From the NCBI RefSeq assembly GCF_003352085.1, contig NZ_CP025804.1, positions 1,054,001 through 1,118,000 of the forward strand: a stretch of DNA of 64,000 nt, in the 5' to 3' direction. The DNA comes from Sulfitobacter sp. SK012. GTDB taxonomy: Bacteria; Pseudomonadota; Alphaproteobacteria; Rhodobacterales; Rhodobacteraceae. Both the position numbers and the translations under genes were made by a program. How positions within the stretch are numbered: position 1 is the stretch's first letter; each line of letters opens with the position of its first letter. The notes under the pieces were generated by a model. That model was not told the origin of the DNA. It ran no database searches and saw nothing but the letters and a program-made list of their open reading frames with translations. Of the stretch, positions 61,959 to 64,000 are shown in pieces.

Positions 61959-63406
61959 GTTGGGGAACCTGATGCGATATAAGCCGTCTTCACGATAGTA
62001 TAGAATTCCGCCGCAGTACGTCCCTGTTCGCGGGGTCCGTAAGAGCTGTCACCGCGCCCACCGAATGGCACGTGATAGTCGGTGCCGGCCGTGGGCAGAT
62101 TGACCATCACGCAACCCGATTTCGCGTTGCGGCGGAAATGGGTGGCGCGGGCCAAATTGGTGGTGACGATACCTGCCGTCAGTCCGAAATTCGTATCATT
62201 GACCACATGCAGCGCCTCGTCATAGCTGGCAACGGGGATGACACATGCAAGTGGGGCAAACATCTCTTCACGGTTGATCCGCATGTCATTGTTGGTGCCG
62301 ACAAAAACACCGGGGGACATGTAGTAGCCTTCGGTGGCCATTTCCAACCGCTGACCGCCGCAGAGCAGTTCCGCACCTTCCGCCGCCGCAAGATCAACAT
62401 AAGCGAGGTTCTCTTTCAACTGCTGCTCGGACACAACGGGCCCGATCTGAGTGCCCGCTTCCAAGGCATGGCCCACCTTCATTGCCTTGGCACCCGCGAC
62501 CAGTTTTTCAACGAACTGATCATGTATCGATTGGTGGACGACTAAACGTGACGACGCTGTACATTTCTGACCTGACCCGCCAAATGCGCCACCCAACGCC
62601 AGCGATACGGCCAGCTCCAGATCCGCGTCATCCATCACGGCAAGCGCGTTCTTTGATCCCATCTCCATCTGCACCCGCGTCAGGTTTTGAATGGCGCTGG
62701 CCGCGATGCCTTTGCCCACCGGTACCGAACCCGTAAAGCTGATCGCATTGACTTTGGGGCTTTCGACCAGCCGTTGACCAATCGCGCTGCCTGCACCCAT
62801 CACCAGTGAAACGAGACCTTTGGGGATATCCTGCCGCGTGATAATTTCGACCAGTGCCACAGCAGAGGCGGGTGTCACATTCGCAGGCTTCCAAACCACG
62901 GCATTGCCATAGCAAAGCGCAGGCGCGATCTTCCAAGAGGCGGTTGCGGTTGGAAAATTCCACGGAGAAATCACCGCCACAACACCTACAGGCTCGCGGC
63001 GTACGTCGATCTCGATTCCGTCGCGTACGGAATCCGCGGTGTCGCCCATCTGGCGCAGTGTTTCAGCGGCGTAATAAGTAAAGAACTGACCGGCGCGGTA
63101 AACTTCGCCTTTGCCCTCCGCTTGCGGCTTGCCCTCTTCGCGCGCCAGCAATGTGCCCAGTTCCTCTGCGCGCTGCATCATCTCGGTGCCGATGGCCATC
63201 AGCACGTTGTATTTTCGTTCGATCCCGTAAGCCGCCCATTCAACCTGTGCGCGCTGCGCATGTGACAGCGTTGCATCCAGTTGGTCCGGGCTTGCTTGTG
63301 CGAACATACCGATCAGATCACTCAGGTCTGATGGATTGCGGTTTTCGATTTCAGATGCACCCGCCACCCATTCTCCGGCGATATGGTTCAGATTAGTGTC
63401 GAGCAT
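61955..63406 (-). CDS. NAD(P)-dependent aldehyde dehydrogenase
   Basis: 483 aa, the normal family length. It shows VAVISPWNFPTATASWKIAP (cofactor and substrate strand), ISFTGSVPVGKGIA, the general base in MEMGSKNALAVMDDADLE and the catalytic Cys in GGSGQKCTASSRLVV. The end NLPTAGTDYHVPFGGRGDSS fits the succinate-semialdehyde/ketoglutarate-semialdehyde-type group. It should oxidise an aldehyde from the imported substrate to the acid. First gene of the five-gene operon that ends with the BCCT transporter. Confidence 0.92.
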   Translation of the reverse strand: MLDTNLNHIAGEWVAGASEIENRNPSDLSDLIGMFAQASPDQLDATLSHAQRAQVEWAAYGIERKYNVLMAIGTEMMQRAEELGTLLAREEGKPQAEGKGEVYRAGQFFTYYAAETLRQMGDTADSVRDGIEIDVRREPVGVVAVISPWNFPTATASWKIAPALCYGNAVVWKPANVTPASAVALVEIITRQDIPKGLVSLVMGAGSAIGQRLVESPKVNAISFTGSVPVGKGIAASAIQNLTRVQMEMGSKNALAVMDDADLELAVSLALGGAFGGSGQKCTASSRLVVHQSIHDQFVEKLVAGAKAMKVGHALEAGTQIGPVVSEQQLKENLAYVDLAAAEGAELLCGGQRLEMATEGYYMSPGVFVGTNNDMRINREEMFAPLACVIPVASYDEALHVVNDTNFGLTAGIVTTNLARATHFRRNAKSGCVMVNLPTAGTDYHVPFGGRGDSSYGPREQGRTAAEFYTIVKTAYIASGSPT

Positions 63407-63496
63407 GATGTATCCTTTTCAATCTGGCGCCGCAGACGCGCGCAAGACAAGGATACCCCGTCGTAACGATTCAAGCATTTAGAATTGTCTGTTGTT

Positions 63497-64000
63497 TTAT
63501 TCAGCTTTTCTGAATTTTGAATCTGGCATTAAACTGCCATCCCGCTTCATCTCGGCGATCAGTTTTAAAAATTCCCGCGCGGCTGGCATCAGCAGATTGT
63601 TGGGACGAGACATCAGATGCACGGTCCGTCGCGCCGTTACATCAACGAGCGGCAAAAACGCCAACTCATCAAGCGAATTGGCAACGGCCAGCCGAGGCAG
63701 CACGGTTATCCCGACCCGTTTCCGCACCAGCCCTAACAGAGACGCCATGTTGTGGACCATCAGTCGCGAGCGGGCAAGAACCGGCGCAAAATCCGGATCC
63801 GTGATTTGCTCGCACAGGCCATTGGCGATGATCGTCTGGTCCCCCATCGTGCGCCACGCCAGCTGTTCCCAGTTTTCGGCAAGCGGATGGTCCTTGCGGC
63901 ACACCAACCCAAACGCGTCACTGAACAGCTCAGTGCGGCGCATCCCTTCGACTTCGGGAAAAGAGCCAATCCCAATATCGGCCCGCTCCCGGTCCAGTTC
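63497..64000 (-). CDS. LysR-family regulator, N-terminus outside window
   Basis: Only the C-terminal effector domain lies in the window; the frame is open to the last base, with residues ADIGIGSFPEVEGMRRTELF, then CRKDHPLAENWEQLAW and SLLGLVRKRVGITVLPRLAV. The DNA-binding half is beyond 64000. It is on the same strand as the aldehyde dehydrogenase operon and 90 bases upstream of it, so it probably controls it. Confidence 0.85.
   Translation of the reverse strand, partial: ELDRERADIGIGSFPEVEGMRRTELFSDAFGLVCRKDHPLAENWEQLAWRTMGDQTIIANGLCEQITDPDFAPVLARSRLMVHNMASLLGLVRKRVGITVLPRLAVANSLDELAFLPLVDVTARRTVHLMSRPNNLLMPAAREFLKLIAEMKRDGSLMPDSKFRKAE

Noticed and set aside
1..64000. CRISPR array
   Set aside because: No run of regularly spaced near-identical 25-40 base repeats was seen anywhere; the only regular arrays are the 49-bp operators and the 22-bp AACAGG array.

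Overview
The window reads as DNA from a marine Alphaproteobacterium of the Rhodobacteraceae (roseobacter group). I base this on the style of the assimilatory nitrate operon, the paired DUF1127 proteins, the roseobacter-like ABC/dihydroxyacetone kinase operon, the BCCT/DUF3726/dipeptidase cluster and the IS remnants. This is inference from protein families, since no rRNA or tRNA gene is present to confirm it. Remnants are frequent: at least ten genes are truncated, frameshifted or interrupted, and two IS6-family copies sit in the middle. That points to an accessory region (plasmid or genomic island) rather than core chromosome.

Layout. 1-5.3 kb: a tyrosine integrase cut by the window edge, a sulfotransferase-like gene, a small secreted protein, then debris made of an IS200-type transposase remnant, a piece of a large NTPase and the C-terminal half of a subtilisin-like protease. 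5.4-10.2 kb: a hipBA module with three evenly spaced operators, followed by a UvrD/HelD-type helicase with a nuclease-like insert and a zinc-rich tail. 10.3-14 kb: a three-domain GIY-YIG/DEDDh protein and a coupled pair (unknown HTH-like gene plus a frameshifted DUF4258 gene). 14.3-22.1 kb: IS110 and serine recombinase remnants, a 71-bp repeat in two inverted copies, and a sulfatase locus with an AraC regulator and two outer-membrane barrels. 22.4-31.1 kb: a LacI-controlled sugar/polyol ABC transporter with dihydroxyacetone kinase, ending in a broken class I fructose-bisphosphatase.

31.1-49.1 kb: two IS6-family elements in the same orientation bracket a complete nitrate assimilation locus. 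It encodes NasT-NasS sensing, an NrtA-NrtB-NrtCD transporter, NirB-NirD nitrite reductase, NasA nitrate reductase, a TrpD-like protein and CysG for siroheme. Most of these genes overlap by 4 bp. The left IS6 truncates the fructose-bisphosphatase gene and the right one truncates norC (nitric oxide reductase), so denitrification capacity was lost at the right boundary.

49.4-64 kb: an amide/gamma-glutamyl metabolism operon (Gfo/Idh oxidoreductase, acetamidase/formamidase, gamma-glutamyltransferase), then a large N,N-dimethylformamidase-like secreted protein split by one in-frame TGA. Last comes a minus-strand operon: aldehyde dehydrogenase, divergent M19 dipeptidase, a 567-aa protein of unknown function, a DUF3726-like protein and a BCCT betaine/choline-type transporter, with a LysR regulator upstream. 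This right-hand part looks like uptake and breakdown of an N-methylated or N-acylated small molecule. The substrate cannot be named from sequence alone.
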